Assembly (NCBI GenBank): GCA_900466475.1
Contig: UBMI01000004.1
Span: forward strand, 124,001 to 188,000
Origin: Hyphomicrobiales bacterium
Lineage (GTDB): Bacteria > Pseudomonadota > Alphaproteobacteria > Rhizobiales > Rhizobiaceae
Length of the DNA: 64,000 nt
Direction: 5' to 3'
The notes under the pieces were generated by a model. It worked only from the letters and a program-made list of their open reading frames with translations. It had not been told where the DNA came from and did not search any database. Shown here one piece after another: positions 51,940 through 61,058 of the stretch (position 1 is the stretch's first letter; the number at the start of each line of letters is the position of its first letter). A program made the position numbers and the translations under genes.

Positions 51940-52551
51940 ATGAAGGTGGACCGGGCGCAGATCGTCGACGAAGCGCTGAAGCTTTTGAACGAAGTGGGCA
52001 TCGATGCCCTCTCCACACGGCTGCTCGCCGATCGGCTGAATGTGCGCCAGCCCGCGCTTTACTGGCATTTCAAAAGCAAGCGGGCGCTGATTGAAGCCAT
52101 GGCCGAGGAGATCATGGCGCGCGGCCACGCCCATGACTGGCCGGTCGTGCCTGAGAACTGGCGGGACTTCATGCTCGAAAACACCCGTGATTTCCGTCGC
52201 ACGCTCTTGAGCTATCGCGATGGCGGCCGCGTGCATGCCGGCACGGAAACCAGTCCGCAGGACCTTCCCAATGTCGAAGCCCATATCGCTGTCCTCGTCG
52301 GAGCTGGCATGGAAGCGGAATTCGCCATGGAACTGCTCGTCGCCCTTGCCCGCTACACGGTCGGCTGCGTCATCGAGGAACAGACAGAACCGCCGCCGGA
52401 GCAGGAAAAGCTCGACGCTGCCGCAGCCGATTTCCCGCTCACACACCGGGCAATTGTGCATTACCGCAAATCCGGCCACGAAGCTTTCTTCGAAGCCGGG
52501 CTGCAGATGATGATCTATGGCGCTGAACGGCGGCTCGCAGAACGCGCCTGA
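51940..52551 (+). CDS. tetR: tetracycline repressor family protein TetR
   Basis: 203 residues aligning along its full length with classical TetR. Helix-turn-helix TRLLADRLNVRQPALYWHFK, then SKRALIEAMAEEIMARGHAH; ligand-pocket segment RRTLLSYRDGGRVHAGTETS; C-terminal ARYTVGCVIEEQTEPPPEQE. The pocket blocks LLS(H/Y)RDG and H-x-GT are those that hold tetracycline-Mg in Tn10 TetR. ATG 51940 gives the standard start MKVDRAQIVDEALKLLNEVG. It should repress itself and the divergent tetA-like gene. It ends 3 bp before the convergent cyclase gene. Confidence 0.92.
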   Translation: MKVDRAQIVDEALKLLNEVGIDALSTRLLADRLNVRQPALYWHFKSKRALIEAMAEEIMARGHAHDWPVVPENWRDFMLENTRDFRRTLLSYRDGGRVHAGTETSPQDLPNVEAHIAVLVGAGMEAEFAMELLVALARYTVGCVIEEQTEPPPEQEKLDAAAADFPLTHRAIVHYRKSGHEAFFEAGLQMMIYGAERRLAERA

Positions 52552-52554
52552 TGC

Positions 52555-53460
52555 TCAGTCGCGCATTGCCCAGCGAATCCCGGCAGCGACAGACAGTCCC
52601 AGCATCGGCCAGATCGCCCAGAATGTCCCGTGCCACGTCAGCATGTTGATGGCAACGATGCCAACCCCGATGACGGCGAGCGCGGCGACGCGATGGTCGA
52701 AACGGTCCTGCATGCGCACCCATATCATGGCCGCGACGAAGGCGAAGGCGAGCAGCGGCCATACTGCCCAGAACTCCCCCTCCCAGGTGGCAATATTGAT
52801 GATCAAGATCATGGCGCCGATGACAGCCAGAATGCCGCCAAGCTTGCGCAGCCTGCCGCGCGGTGCCACCGATCGTGGTTTTGGCATCTCGACAGGCCGT
52901 TCGGGAGCGGCCGCCGGCTTCTGTGGCTCCGGACCGACAGCGCCGATGCGCACCGCATAGCTTGGCACCGCGTCGGCGATATTCTTCATCTCCAGGGCCC
53001 CCAGGAAATCGAATCCGACCGCCACCTTGTTGCGCACCTGGTCATAGACCGTGTTGGAGATCACGATCCCTCCGGCCGGCGCGGAGGCCTGCAGGCGGGC
53101 CGCGATATTGACGCCGTCGCCATAGATATCCTCGCCTTCGACAATGACATCGCCGAGATTGATGCCGATACGGAAGAGCATGCGTCCGTCCATCGGTCGC
53201 GCCGCATTCTTGCCGGCAAGCTCGTTCTGGACGTCGATTGCCGCCCGGACCGCCTCGACAACGCTCGGAAAGTCGGCAAGCAACCCGTCGCCCCAGGTGT
53301 TGACCACTCGCCCGCCATGGGAGGCGATCAGGCGCGACATGGCATCGCGATAGTGCTTGAGCATGGCGAGCGTACCTTCCTCGTCCTCGCCCATCATGCG
53401 CGTATAGTCCTGCACGTCGGCTGCAAAGATCGTTGTCAGCTTGCGTTGTGTCTCGCTCAT
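52555..53460 (-). CDS. class III adenylate/guanylate cyclase with C-terminal membrane repeats
   Basis: 301 residues. The N-terminal class III cyclase domain (about 1-175) has TTIFAADVQDYTRMM (first metal Asp), VNTWGDGLLADFPS (second metal Asp), GINLGDVIVEGEDIYGDGVN and AARLQASA. After a proline-rich linker come four hydrophobic segments that form two copies of one pattern: IATWEGEFWAVWPLLAF and MLTWHGTFWAIWPMLGL (2TM-like domain). Cyclase-first, membrane-last order is unusual. Makes cAMP or cGMP; the base choice is not resolved. It converges on tetR at 3 bp. Confidence 0.88.
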   Translation of the reverse strand: MSETQRKLTTIFAADVQDYTRMMGEDEEGTLAMLKHYRDAMSRLIASHGGRVVNTWGDGLLADFPSVVEAVRAAIDVQNELAGKNAARPMDGRMLFRIGINLGDVIVEGEDIYGDGVNIAARLQASAPAGGIVISNTVYDQVRNKVAVGFDFLGALEMKNIADAVPSYAVRIGAVGPEPQKPAAAPERPVEMPKPRSVAPRGRLRKLGGILAVIGAMILIINIATWEGEFWAVWPLLAFAFVAAMIWVRMQDRFDHRVAALAVIGVGIVAINMLTWHGTFWAIWPMLGLSVAAGIRWAMRD

Positions 53461-53567
53461 GAAGTCCCCCATCGCCGCCGGCATATCGCTGGCTTCGTCA
53501 CTCTATAGATGGGATCGCAACCTTTGGTTCGGTAGCCCGACGGCACGTGCCACCGTTTTGCGACCAC

Positions 53568-54608
53568 CTAGAACTGTGTAATCACACTGATGCCGGTGCC
53601 CTCGGCCCTGTCGAGCGTCATCAGCGCCGGTACTGCCTCTTCAAGGCTGATGCGTCTGCCGATCAGTTTCTGTGGCGCGATCTTGCCGGCAGCGAGCATG
53701 GACATCATCGCATCATAGCGCCAGGCCTGCATGCCGTGGCTGCCGTAGATTTCCAGCTCATGGCCGATCACCTGCGCCATCGGGATCTGCGGCGTGGAAT
53801 GCTCGCCGAGCATCAGCCCCACCTGCACATGCCGGCCGCGCCGGCGCAGGTTCTTGATCGAATTGAAGCAGGTGACAGGGTGGCCGAGCGCATCGATGGA
53901 GACATGCGCGCCACCCTTGGTGATCTCGCGCACCGCTTCGGCCACGTCGCCGACCGCGGCAGCATTGATCGTGGCGACAGCCCCGCATTCGCGCGCAAAG
54001 GCAAGCTTCTCCACGGAAATATCGACGGCGATCGCATTGGCCCCCAGTGCACTGGCGATCATGATCGCCGAAAGCCCGACGCCACCACAACCGTGCACCG
54101 CGATCCATTCGCCCGGGCCGGTGCGCGCCTGGTCGGCGACGGCGCGGAAGGAGGTGGCGAAGCGGCAGCCAAGGCTCGCCGCGGTGGCATCGTCCACGCT
54201 TTCTGGCAGTTGCACCAGATTGGTGTCGGCATAGTCGATCCCGACATATTCGGCGAAGGAACCCCAATGGGTAAAGCCCGGCTGAAACTGGTTGGGGCAG
54301 ACCTGCTGGTTGCCGGAATGGCATTCGCCGCAATGGCCGCAGCCGGAAACGAAGGGCACCGTCACCCGGTCGCCGACCCTGAAGCGTACGACGCCCTTGC
54401 CGGTCGCGACGATCTTGCCCGCAAGCTCGTGGCCCGGCACATGCGGCAGACGGATATCCGGGTCATGGCCCATCCAGCCGTGCCAGTCGCTGCGGCAGAG
54501 GCCGGTCGCGCCGACCTCGATGACCACGCCGTCTTCCGAAGGCGTCGGGTCCGGCACGGTGCGGATCTCAGGCGCCTGTTCGAAGGCTTCGTAATACATG
54601 GCTTTCAT
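53568..54608 (-). CDS. zinc-dependent alcohol dehydrogenase
   Basis: A 346-residue medium-chain dehydrogenase. Catalytic zinc ligands: Cys38 ([10 protein letters not shown]) and His60-Glu61 ([10 protein letters not shown]). Structural zinc: Cys90, Cys93, Cys96 and Cys104 in [20 protein letters not shown]-binding: [20 protein letters not shown], then VDISVEKL with an Asp favouring NAD+. Start ATG 54608 ([27 protein letters not shown] upstream) is the usual family start. It appears monocistronic; upstream is a 251-bp region with no supported gene. Alcohol substrate unknown. Confidence 0.92.
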   Translation of the reverse strand: MKAMYYEAFEQAPEIRTVPDPTPSEDGVVIEVGATGLCRSDWHGWMGHDPDIRLPHVPGHELAGKIVATGKGVVRFRVGDRVTVPFVSGCGHCGECHSGNQQVCPNQFQPGFTHWGSFAEYVGIDYADTNLVQLPESVDDATAASLGCRFATSFRAVADQARTGPGEWIAVHGCGGVGLSAIMIASALGANAIAVDISVEKLAFARECGAVATINAAAVGDVAEAVREITKGGAHVSIDALGHPVTCFNSIKNLRRRGRHVQVGLMLGEHSTPQIPMAQVIGHELEIYGSHGMQAWRYDAMMSMLAAGKIAPQKLIGRRISLEEAVPALMTLDRAEGTGISVITQF

Positions 54609-54859
54609 CTGTTCATCTCCTTGTCCGCCCGCGCCTTTCTGCCTGCCATGATGGCACGCGGCAGTGGCATCCATCCAGTCGGCCTTTCATCATTTTCCTT
54701 TATGCACCCATCGTTTTAGCACCATCAAACGCGCATCAATATTTCAATCGTAACGCGGTCTCCGGCATTTTCTTGCGTCGATGTTTCAACCGTCAATTTG
54801 CGCTTGACCGCCCCCGGCAGTGAGGATTTTGCTTTGCCGACTTCAGGAGGAGAGCTGAA

Positions 54860-55747
54860 ATGCGCGTCGATACGTCACCCCGCACGACCACATGGACCTA
54901 TGTCGACGGAGAATGGATTGCCGGCAACCCGCCGCTGATCGGGCCGACTTCGCATGCCATGTGGCTCGGCTCCACGGTCTTCGACGGCGCTCGCTGGTTC
55001 GACGGCATTGCGCCCGATCTCGACCTGCATTGCCAGCGCGTCAACCGCTCTGCAGTCGCCATGGGTCTGAAGCCACTCAAGACTGCCGAAGAGATCGAGG
55101 CGCTGACTTGGGAAGGGGTCAAGAAGTTCGATGGCAAGACGCCGATCTATATCAAGCCGATGTATTGGGGCGAGCATGGTTCGCCGGGCAGCGTCGTGAC
55201 TGTCGACGGTGAATCGACGCGTTTTGCACTTTGCCTTTTCGAAGCGGCAATGGGCGGCCATGGCGGCTCATCGCTCACCGTATCTCCCTATCGTCGCCCG
55301 ACACCGGAAACCGCGATGACCGACGCCAAGGCGGGCTCGCTCTATCCGAACAGCGGTCGGGCAATTGCCGAAGCGAAAAGCCGCGGCTTCGACAATGCGC
55401 TGATGCGCGACACGAACGGCAATGTCGTGGAAACCGCCTCGTCGAACATCTTCATGGTCAAGGACGGGGTGATCCTGACGCCTGTCGCCAACCGTACTTT
55501 CCTCGCCGGCATTACCCGGCAGCGCATTCTCGGCCTCCTGCACAAGGCCGGCTTCGACGTGCGCGAGGCGACGCTCTCGGTCGACGATTTCATGGGTGCC
55601 GACGAGATTTTCACGACCGGCAACTATTCCAAGGTGGTCGGCGTCAACAGGCTCGACGGCCGCAACTTCCAGGAAGGTCCGGTCACCCGCAAGGCGCTGG
55701 AACTCTATATGGATTGGGCCTACGGCCGCTCCGCGAGTGATGAGTAG
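54860..55747 (+). CDS. branched-chain amino acid aminotransferase family (PLP fold type IV)
   Basis: 295 residues. The PLP lysine is Lys157 in MTDAKAGSLYPNSGRAIAEA; NALMRDTNGNVVETASSNIF (class IV signature) follows. It is a BCAT-like enzyme acting on leucine/isoleucine/valine or a related amine. The usual BCAT KxxNY stretch is altered to KAGSLYPNS, a variant I believe is common in rhizobial paralogues. AGGAGGAGAGCTGAA precedes ATG 54860. A palindromic repeat copy follows the stop by about 25 bp. It could be a secondary rather than the main IlvE. Confidence 0.88.
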   Translation: MRVDTSPRTTTWTYVDGEWIAGNPPLIGPTSHAMWLGSTVFDGARWFDGIAPDLDLHCQRVNRSAVAMGLKPLKTAEEIEALTWEGVKKFDGKTPIYIKPMYWGEHGSPGSVVTVDGESTRFALCLFEAAMGGHGGSSLTVSPYRRPTPETAMTDAKAGSLYPNSGRAIAEAKSRGFDNALMRDTNGNVVETASSNIFMVKDGVILTPVANRTFLAGITRQRILGLLHKAGFDVREATLSVDDFMGADEIFTTGNYSKVVGVNRLDGRNFQEGPVTRKALELYMDWAYGRSASDE

Positions 55748-55771
55748 CAAGCTGCGCCGCCGCGCAATGCT

Positions 55772-55810
55772 GCAATTGATCCAGTGAATCAATTGCAGCA
55801 GCGAACGCCC
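55772..55810. repeat. small palindromic repeat, copy 2
   Basis: GCAATTGAT-CCAGTGA-ATCAATTGC then AGCAGCGAACGCCC. Compared with 27846-27884 the stem C-G pair is a T-A pair on both arms, while loop and 3' flank are identical. Confidence 0.75.
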
Positions 55811-55848
55811 TAAGCCATGCGAAGGGCCTGCGGTACGGCGCGGTTCAC

Positions 55849-57045
55849 CTACCTCACCCTGTACAACTCAGCCCCGTCAGGGAAGCCCTTCAACCGATGG
55901 CTTCCCGCCGAAACCGCATCCTCCGGCTTCACCGCCTCGTAAAACGCCTCCGACATCAGCAACTGTTCCCCAAGCTCGCTGCATGCGCCCTGGATGCGGC
56001 TCACAAGATTGACGTCCCCGCCGATCAGCGTGAAATCCAGTCGCCGGCCGGAGCCGATATTGCCGTAGCTGACCTCGCCATGATGCAACGCGATGCCGGC
56101 CTTGGCGCCGATGCCTTCATATTTGAACCCATCGAGCGCTTCGAGGATCGCCCGTGCCGCCGAAAGCGCTGCATTGCAGGTACGCGTCGCATCATATCCG
56201 GGGAAGAAGGCGAGCACCGCATCGCCCATGAACTTCAGCACTTCGCCGCCTTCGTGCGTAATCGCCGGAATGACCCGGTCGAAATAGGCGTTCAGCAACC
56301 CGAGCACCGTTTCGCCCGGCAGGCGGTTGGAGAGTTCGGTAAAACCTCTGAGGTCGCAGAGCAGGAGGGCCGCCTGCATGGATTCGATTTCGCCCTGGCG
56401 GATGCGGCCGGCCAGGATGCGGCTCGCCGTCAACGGGCCGATATAGGTGTCGAGCAGGCTGAGTTCGACCTGGCGCAGGATACGGAGTTCACTGGTATTG
56501 CGCAGCGCCGGGATTATGCGTTCGATCACCTGCATTTCCGATGATGTGAAACCGCCCGGCCGCTTGGTGCCGAAGATCGCGGCGCTGACCGGGCCATCGG
56601 CATTGCAGAGTGGAGCGATCATCAGCTGCACGAGCGCGCGTCCGGCAAAGACATCGATATGCTGCCAGCGGCCATGTGGGCTCTGGCCCGGACCGACGAC
56701 GAGCATTTCGCGGCTTTCGAAAACCCTCTGAAGCGGCGTGTTGGCAATGGCTAGCCGCGTTCCGTGCTCGCGGTCATGGATCTCCACCGGTTCGCTTGGC
56801 GCCCAGGCGATGGTGCGGCCGATATATTCCGGATGCAGCGTCATGAGATGCAATGTCAGCCGGTCGACCGGAACGCCGAGCGCACGCAGGCGGCGGCCAA
56901 GGCCGGAGACAAGGCCGACCTCGTCGAGGGCATGGCATTCGTCGCCGGTCAGCCATTCGATGAGGCCGAGCACCGCCGTCGTGTTGAGACTGCCGGCAAG
57001 CGCCCTGGTTTCAACGGCATAGTCGATGTCGAGCAGATTGTTCAT
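55849..57045 (-). CDS. class III adenylate cyclase with N-terminal sensor domain
   Basis: 398 residues, no membrane segment. The N-terminal sensory half (about 1-215) contains ALGVPVDRLTLHLMTLHPEY and a GAF-like centre ALVQLMIAPLCNADGPVSAA. The C-terminal cyclase (about 225-398) shows ALLLCDLRGFTELSNRLPGE (metal Asp), VLKFMGDAVLAFFPGYD (second metal Asp), GIALHHGEVSYGNIGSGRRL and DFTLIGGDVNLVSRIQ. It is similar to a rhizobial adenylate cyclase group. It is preceded by a DHA2 exporter gene transcribed in the same direction but starting 1.6 kb upstream, with a 30-bp gap between stop and start. Confidence 0.88.
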   Translation of the reverse strand: MNNLLDIDYAVETRALAGSLNTTAVLGLIEWLTGDECHALDEVGLVSGLGRRLRALGVPVDRLTLHLMTLHPEYIGRTIAWAPSEPVEIHDREHGTRLAIANTPLQRVFESREMLVVGPGQSPHGRWQHIDVFAGRALVQLMIAPLCNADGPVSAAIFGTKRPGGFTSSEMQVIERIIPALRNTSELRILRQVELSLLDTYIGPLTASRILAGRIRQGEIESMQAALLLCDLRGFTELSNRLPGETVLGLLNAYFDRVIPAITHEGGEVLKFMGDAVLAFFPGYDATRTCNAALSAARAILEALDGFKYEGIGAKAGIALHHGEVSYGNIGSGRRLDFTLIGGDVNLVSRIQGACSELGEQLLMSEAFYEAVKPEDAVSAGSHRLKGFPDGAELYRVR

Positions 57046-57075
57046 GGGTGTTCTCCTCCTTGGGAGCGGGGGCGC

Positions 57076-58698
57076 TCAGTGAGCGCCGCCGCCGGAGACT
57101 TGGCCGGGTTTCTTGAGGAGCAGGGTGGCAAGCAGGGCCACCACAAGGGCGACGCCGAGCAGGAAGAAGGTGTCGCTGAAAGCCATGATATTGGCCTGCT
57201 TGCGCAACTTCAGCGCGATGGCAACGACTGCCTTGTGAGTGGCAAGCGCCTGATCGGTGACGCCATGGTTCATGAAGTAAGCGGTCATCCTGGCGACACG
57301 GTCGCGGGTGGCTTCCTCGAAGACCGAGACCGAGTTGGTCAGGATATTCGAATGGAACTGCTCGCGCTTCGACAGGAAGGTCTGCAGCGAGGCAATGCCG
57401 ACGGCACCGCCGAGATTGCGCATCATGTTGAAGAGCGCGGAAGCCGAGCCGGCATTCTCCGGCTCTATGCCTGCTGTGGCGATCGCCGAGAGCGGCGTGA
57501 AGACCAGCGCCTGACCGACGGCACGCACGACATTCGGCCAGAAGAGCTGATCGCTCGCATAATCGCCTGTCATATGCACGTTCATGAAGTTCGAGACGGC
57601 AAAGAGCGCAAAGCCGACGATGATCAGCAGGCGAATATCGAACCGCTTCATCAGGCGCGGCACCAGCGGAATCAGCAGGAGCTGCGGGATGCCGGTCCAG
57701 GCAAGCACAAAGCCGATCTGCTCGGAGTTGTAGCCCTGGATGCGGGCCAGGTAGATCGGCAACACGAAGACCGAGCCATAGAGCGCGATACCGAGCAGGA
57801 AATTCGCAAGGATGCCGAAGCCGAAATTACGGCGGGCAAACAGCCGCAGGTTCAGGAGCGGATGGGCGACCTTCAGTTCGATGATGAGAAAGAGCGTCAG
57901 CGAGACGGCTGCGATGATCGAGAGCCGGACGATGAACTCCGAGCCGAACCAGTCTTCCTTGTTGCCTTCTTCGAGCACGGTCTGAAGCGCAGCAAGACCG
58001 ATCGCCATGGTGATGATGCCGGGCCAGTCACCCTTGGCGAGCAGGCCGAGGTTCATCGGCGCACGGTCGAGCGAAGCCCAGAGCATGCCGACCATCAGGG
58101 CGCCGGGAACGAGGTTGATATAGAAGATATATTCCCAGCCCCAGTTTTCGGTGAAATAGCCGCCGATGGTCGGGCCGATCGCCGGCGCGAAGGTGGCCGA
58201 AAGGGCAAAGAGCGCGAGGCCGATCGGCTGTTTCGGCTTGGGCAGCAGCGTGATGATGATGGTGAAGGCCATCGGGATCAGCACGCCGCCGGTAAAGCCC
58301 TGGATAGCGCGCAGGATGATCATCTGCTGCAGGTTGACAGCGAAGGCGCAGGCGACCGAGAAGACCAGGAAGAGGATGGCGTTGACGAGCAGATAGTTGC
58401 GGACCGAAAAGACCCGGGCAAGCCATGCGCTGAGCGGAATGACGACGATCTCGGCAATCAGATAGGAGGTCGAGATCCAGCCGCCATCGTCGGTGCCGGC
58501 GCCGATAGCGCCCTGGATATCGGCCAGCGAAGCATTGACGATCTGGATGTTGAGGATCGCCATGAAGGCGCCGAGCGTGGAGCCGACGACCGCGGTCCAC
58601 ATGCGAAGCGGGCTCATGACGGGTTTGGCGGCAGGGACGATCGCAGCGGCAGGGCGCGCGACCGAATTGCTGTTTGCGGCGATCTGAAGCGTAGCCAT
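57076..58698 (-). CDS. EmrB/QacA-type DHA2 drug exporter
   Basis: 540 residues with 14 helices. Signatures: GAFMAILNIQIVNASLADIQ (helix 1), DGGWISTSYLIAEIVVIPLS, RAIQGFTGGVLIPMAFTIII and NWGWEYIFYINLVPG, all characteristic of EmrB. It pumps hydrophobic toxins out through a periplasmic adaptor. The adaptor gene lies 75 bp upstream on the same strand, so the two form an EmrAB-type system; an outer-membrane TolC is not local. A regulatory motif copy sits in the gap just upstream. Confidence 0.93.
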   Translation of the reverse strand: MATLQIAANSNSVARPAAAIVPAAKPVMSPLRMWTAVVGSTLGAFMAILNIQIVNASLADIQGAIGAGTDDGGWISTSYLIAEIVVIPLSAWLARVFSVRNYLLVNAILFLVFSVACAFAVNLQQMIILRAIQGFTGGVLIPMAFTIIITLLPKPKQPIGLALFALSATFAPAIGPTIGGYFTENWGWEYIFYINLVPGALMVGMLWASLDRAPMNLGLLAKGDWPGIITMAIGLAALQTVLEEGNKEDWFGSEFIVRLSIIAAVSLTLFLIIELKVAHPLLNLRLFARRNFGFGILANFLLGIALYGSVFVLPIYLARIQGYNSEQIGFVLAWTGIPQLLLIPLVPRLMKRFDIRLLIIVGFALFAVSNFMNVHMTGDYASDQLFWPNVVRAVGQALVFTPLSAIATAGIEPENAGSASALFNMMRNLGGAVGIASLQTFLSKREQFHSNILTNSVSVFEEATRDRVARMTAYFMNHGVTDQALATHKAVVAIALKLRKQANIMAFSDTFFLLGVALVVALLATLLLKKPGQVSGGGAH

Positions 58699-58766
58699 GA
58701 CGTATCTCCTTCCGGCTCTGCGGAACTGTCTCATGACGCTGTTCGGGTGATAATTGAGAAAGAAAT

Positions 58767-58796
58767 GGAAGGATCATCCAGCAGGGGTGGATAATC
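58767..58796. promoter_or_regulatory. LysR-regulon motif, copy between adaptor and exporter genes
   Basis: GGAAGGATCATC-N10-GGATAATC, spanning the 3' end of the adaptor gene (stop at 58774) and the gap before the exporter gene. It matches two other sites at 60065-60094 and 62117-62146 in sequence, spacing and orientation. Confidence 0.6.
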
Positions 58797-59967
58797 CTTC
58801 CGCCGCGGCCGCCGAGGTCTGGGCGGCCTTGGTATCGATGTCGGGGATCACGGACATGCCGGAGCGCAGCAGGCCGGCAAGGCGCTCGTCGTCGATGACG
58901 ATCTTGACCGGGATGCGCTGTACGATCTTGGTGAAGTTGCCGGTGGCGTTGTCCGGTGGCAGTAGCGAGAATTCGAGGCCGCTGGCCGGCGAAACGCTGT
59001 CGACATGGCCCTTGATCGCAACATCGGGGAAGCTGTCGACCTTGATCTCGACCGTCTGGCCGGGGCGCACGAAGGTCAGCTGCGTTTCCTTGAAGTTAGC
59101 GATCACATAGACCGCATGCAGCGGCACGACCGCCATCAGCTGCGTGCCCGAGGTGACATACTGGCCGACGCGGATCGAGCGGGCACCGACCGTGCCGTCA
59201 ACGGCGGCGACGATTTCCGTGTAGGAAAGATTGAGCTCCGCCTGGCTGGCGGCGGCAACGGCGCGGTCGCGCTGGGCAAGCAGCTGTTCACGCTGGGTCT
59301 GTAGCACCGGCACCTTGTTCTCGGCGGCGACGACAGCGGCCTGATCGCGCTCGACCGCAGCGGCAGCCTGATCCTTCAGCGACTGGCTCTGTTCGGCGCG
59401 GGATTGCGTTCCGGCACCATTGGTAATCAGCCGGCCGGCACGGGCCGCATCGGATTGGGCGAAGACAAGCGAAGCCTGCGAGGCATCGAGTGTCGCGTGG
59501 GCCTGTTCGATGATCGACTGCTGCAGCGAGATCTGCGCGTCGAGATTGGTGACGGCAGCCTCGGCTGCTTTCACATCGGCCTTGGCCTGCGAGAGCGCTG
59601 CCTGGAAATCACGGTCATCGATGCGGGCGAGAACCTGTCCGGCCTTGACCGTGTCGTTGTCGTTGACGAGCACCTGCTTGATATAGCCGGCGACCTTCGG
59701 GGCGACCGTCGTATAGTCGGCCTTCACATAGGCATCGTCGGTGGATTCGATGAAGCGGCCGACGGTCCAGTAATGGTGACCGAAATCACCGGCGAAGGCG
59801 GCGCCGGCGAGCAGGGCTGCGGCGATCACGGCGCGCTTGAAGAACTTGCGGCCATTCTTCGTCGGGGTCTCCACGGCCGCTGCCGCTGCAGCCATCGCTT
59901 CGGCGGCGGGGGCGCTTTCGGCCGGCTGGACGGTCTTGAAAGCTTCGTTGCGGGGCAGTTCAACCAT
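58774..59967 (-). CDS. EmrA/HlyD-family periplasmic adaptor
   Basis: 397 residues. One N-terminal membrane anchor (AVIAAALLAGAAFAGDFGHH) after an Ala-rich cytoplasmic tail. It is followed by the biotinyl-lipoyl half YVKADYTTVAPKVAGYIKQV and NDNDTVKAGQVLARID, a long helical hairpin with glutamine/alanine coiled coil (about 130-260), then IVAAVDGTVGARSIRVGQYV and FSLLPPDNATGNFTKIVQRI, the EmrA signature. Links the EmrB pump to an outer-membrane channel. ATG 59967 has GGAGAAGG upstream. It is divergent from the LysR gene. Confidence 0.94.
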   Translation of the reverse strand: MVELPRNEAFKTVQPAESAPAAEAMAAAAAAVETPTKNGRKFFKRAVIAAALLAGAAFAGDFGHHYWTVGRFIESTDDAYVKADYTTVAPKVAGYIKQVLVNDNDTVKAGQVLARIDDRDFQAALSQAKADVKAAEAAVTNLDAQISLQQSIIEQAHATLDASQASLVFAQSDAARAGRLITNGAGTQSRAEQSQSLKDQAAAAVERDQAAVVAAENKVPVLQTQREQLLAQRDRAVAAASQAELNLSYTEIVAAVDGTVGARSIRVGQYVTSGTQLMAVVPLHAVYVIANFKETQLTFVRPGQTVEIKVDSFPDVAIKGHVDSVSPASGLEFSLLPPDNATGNFTKIVQRIPVKIVIDDERLAGLLRSGMSVIPDIDTKAAQTSAAAAEGLSTPAG

Positions 59968-60046
59968 TGTCCTTCTCCATTCGTCTTTGCTTCGTTCGTG
60001 CGAAGCCCTGTTCGATGAGTGGAAGATGGACCCAGCAGTGCTTTCT

Positions 60047-60094
60047 GATAATCTGCTGTTTTCGGGAAGGATCATCAACTCTCAGCGGATAATC
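60047..60094. promoter_or_regulatory. LysR-regulon operator between LysR and adaptor genes
   Basis: A 48-bp block opening GATAATC with core GGAAGGATCATC-N10-GGATAATC (60065-60094). It matches 62099-62146 at 37 of 48 positions. It lies 10 bp before the LysR ATG and 80 bp from the adaptor start. Confidence 0.8.
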
Positions 60095-60104
60095 GAGGAG
60101 CGAT

Positions 60105-61007
60105 ATGGATCGGCTGACCAGCCTCACAGTCTTCGGTCGGGTGGTGGAGTGCGGCGGCTTTTCCGCTGCCGCGCGGCGCCTCAACATGTCCGTCACCATG
60201 GTGGGCAACCATGTGCAATCATTGGAAGATCGCCTCGGCGTACGGCTCCTGAACCGCACCACGCGCAAGGTAAGCCTGACCGAGACCGGCAAATATTATT
60301 ACGAGCGCTCGTCGCAGATCCTGGCCGATCTCGAAGAGGCGGATCGCGCTGCGGGTGCCCTGAGTTCGACGCCGCGCGGCACGCTGAGATTCTACACCAG
60401 CAGCGCCATCGTCCGTTTCCTGCTGCCCGTCATCAACGAGTTCATGACGCTCTATCCTGCCGTCCAGATCGATTTCAACATCGGCGAGCGCGCGGTGGAC
60501 ATGATCGAGGACGGATATGATCTGGTGATCCGCACGACGCCATCGCCGGATTCGAGCCTCGTTGCGCGCAAGCTGACGCCCTGGCGGCATTTCCTCGTCT
60601 GCTCACCCGATTATCTGAAGACCCACGCCATGCCGACGACGCCGGCCGAAGTCGCCGAGCACAATTGCCTGCAATATGCATACTATCCCTTTGGCGAGGA
60701 ATGGCGTTTCGAGGGTGCCGAGGGGCGGCAGGAAAGCGTCAAGGTGGGCGGAAGTATCATATCCAACAGCGCCGAGACGCTGCGCTATCTGGTGCTGAAC
60801 GGGCAGGGCATCTTCCTCGCGCCGAGCTTCGTCGTCTTCGAGGATCTGGAGGCCGGTCGCCTCGTACGGATGATGCCGGACTATCGCGGCGTCGAGATCC
60901 ATATCAACGCCGTCTATCCGAACCGCAGCCATCTGCCGACCAAGGTGCGGCTGTTACTGGATATGCTGGTGGAGCGGTTCGCCGAACACCGCAAATGGAT
61001 GGCGTGA
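60105..61007 (+). CDS. LysR-family regulator of efflux/oxidoreductase genes
   Basis: 300 residues. The helix-turn-helix reads FGRVVECGGFSAAARRLNMS, then VTMVGNHVQSLEDRLGVRLL. The effector domain has TSSAIVRFLLPVINEFMTLY and YDLVIRTTPSPDSSLVARKL, the CrgA/AaeR-like group. CGAGGAGCGAT precedes ATG 60105. The gene is divergent from the EmrA/EmrB-type operon with a conserved operator between them, and the same motif recurs before the downstream oxidoreductase gene. This predicts that it governs efflux plus reductive detoxification. The inducer is unknown, possibly a phenolic or quinone. Confidence 0.92.
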   Translation: MDRLTSLTVFGRVVECGGFSAAARRLNMSVTMVGNHVQSLEDRLGVRLLNRTTRKVSLTETGKYYYERSSQILADLEEADRAAGALSSTPRGTLRFYTSSAIVRFLLPVINEFMTLYPAVQIDFNIGERAVDMIEDGYDLVIRTTPSPDSSLVARKLTPWRHFLVCSPDYLKTHAMPTTPAEVAEHNCLQYAYYPFGEEWRFEGAEGRQESVKVGGSIISNSAETLRYLVLNGQGIFLAPSFVVFEDLEAGRLVRMMPDYRGVEIHINAVYPNRSHLPTKVRLLLDMLVERFAEHRKWMA

Positions 61008-61058
61008 GAAAGCGTCCGTTGGGACTGTTTATCCCATCGGGCGCGGTCTGGGATCATC

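Noticed and set aside
56764..58794. Plus-strand open frame of 676 codons, one of the longest in the window
   Set aside because: Lies antisense to the EmrB-type exporter and the cyclase; composition is charge-biased (Glu/Asp/Arg/Gln) as expected from reading helices backwards. The minus-strand genes are well-supported families.
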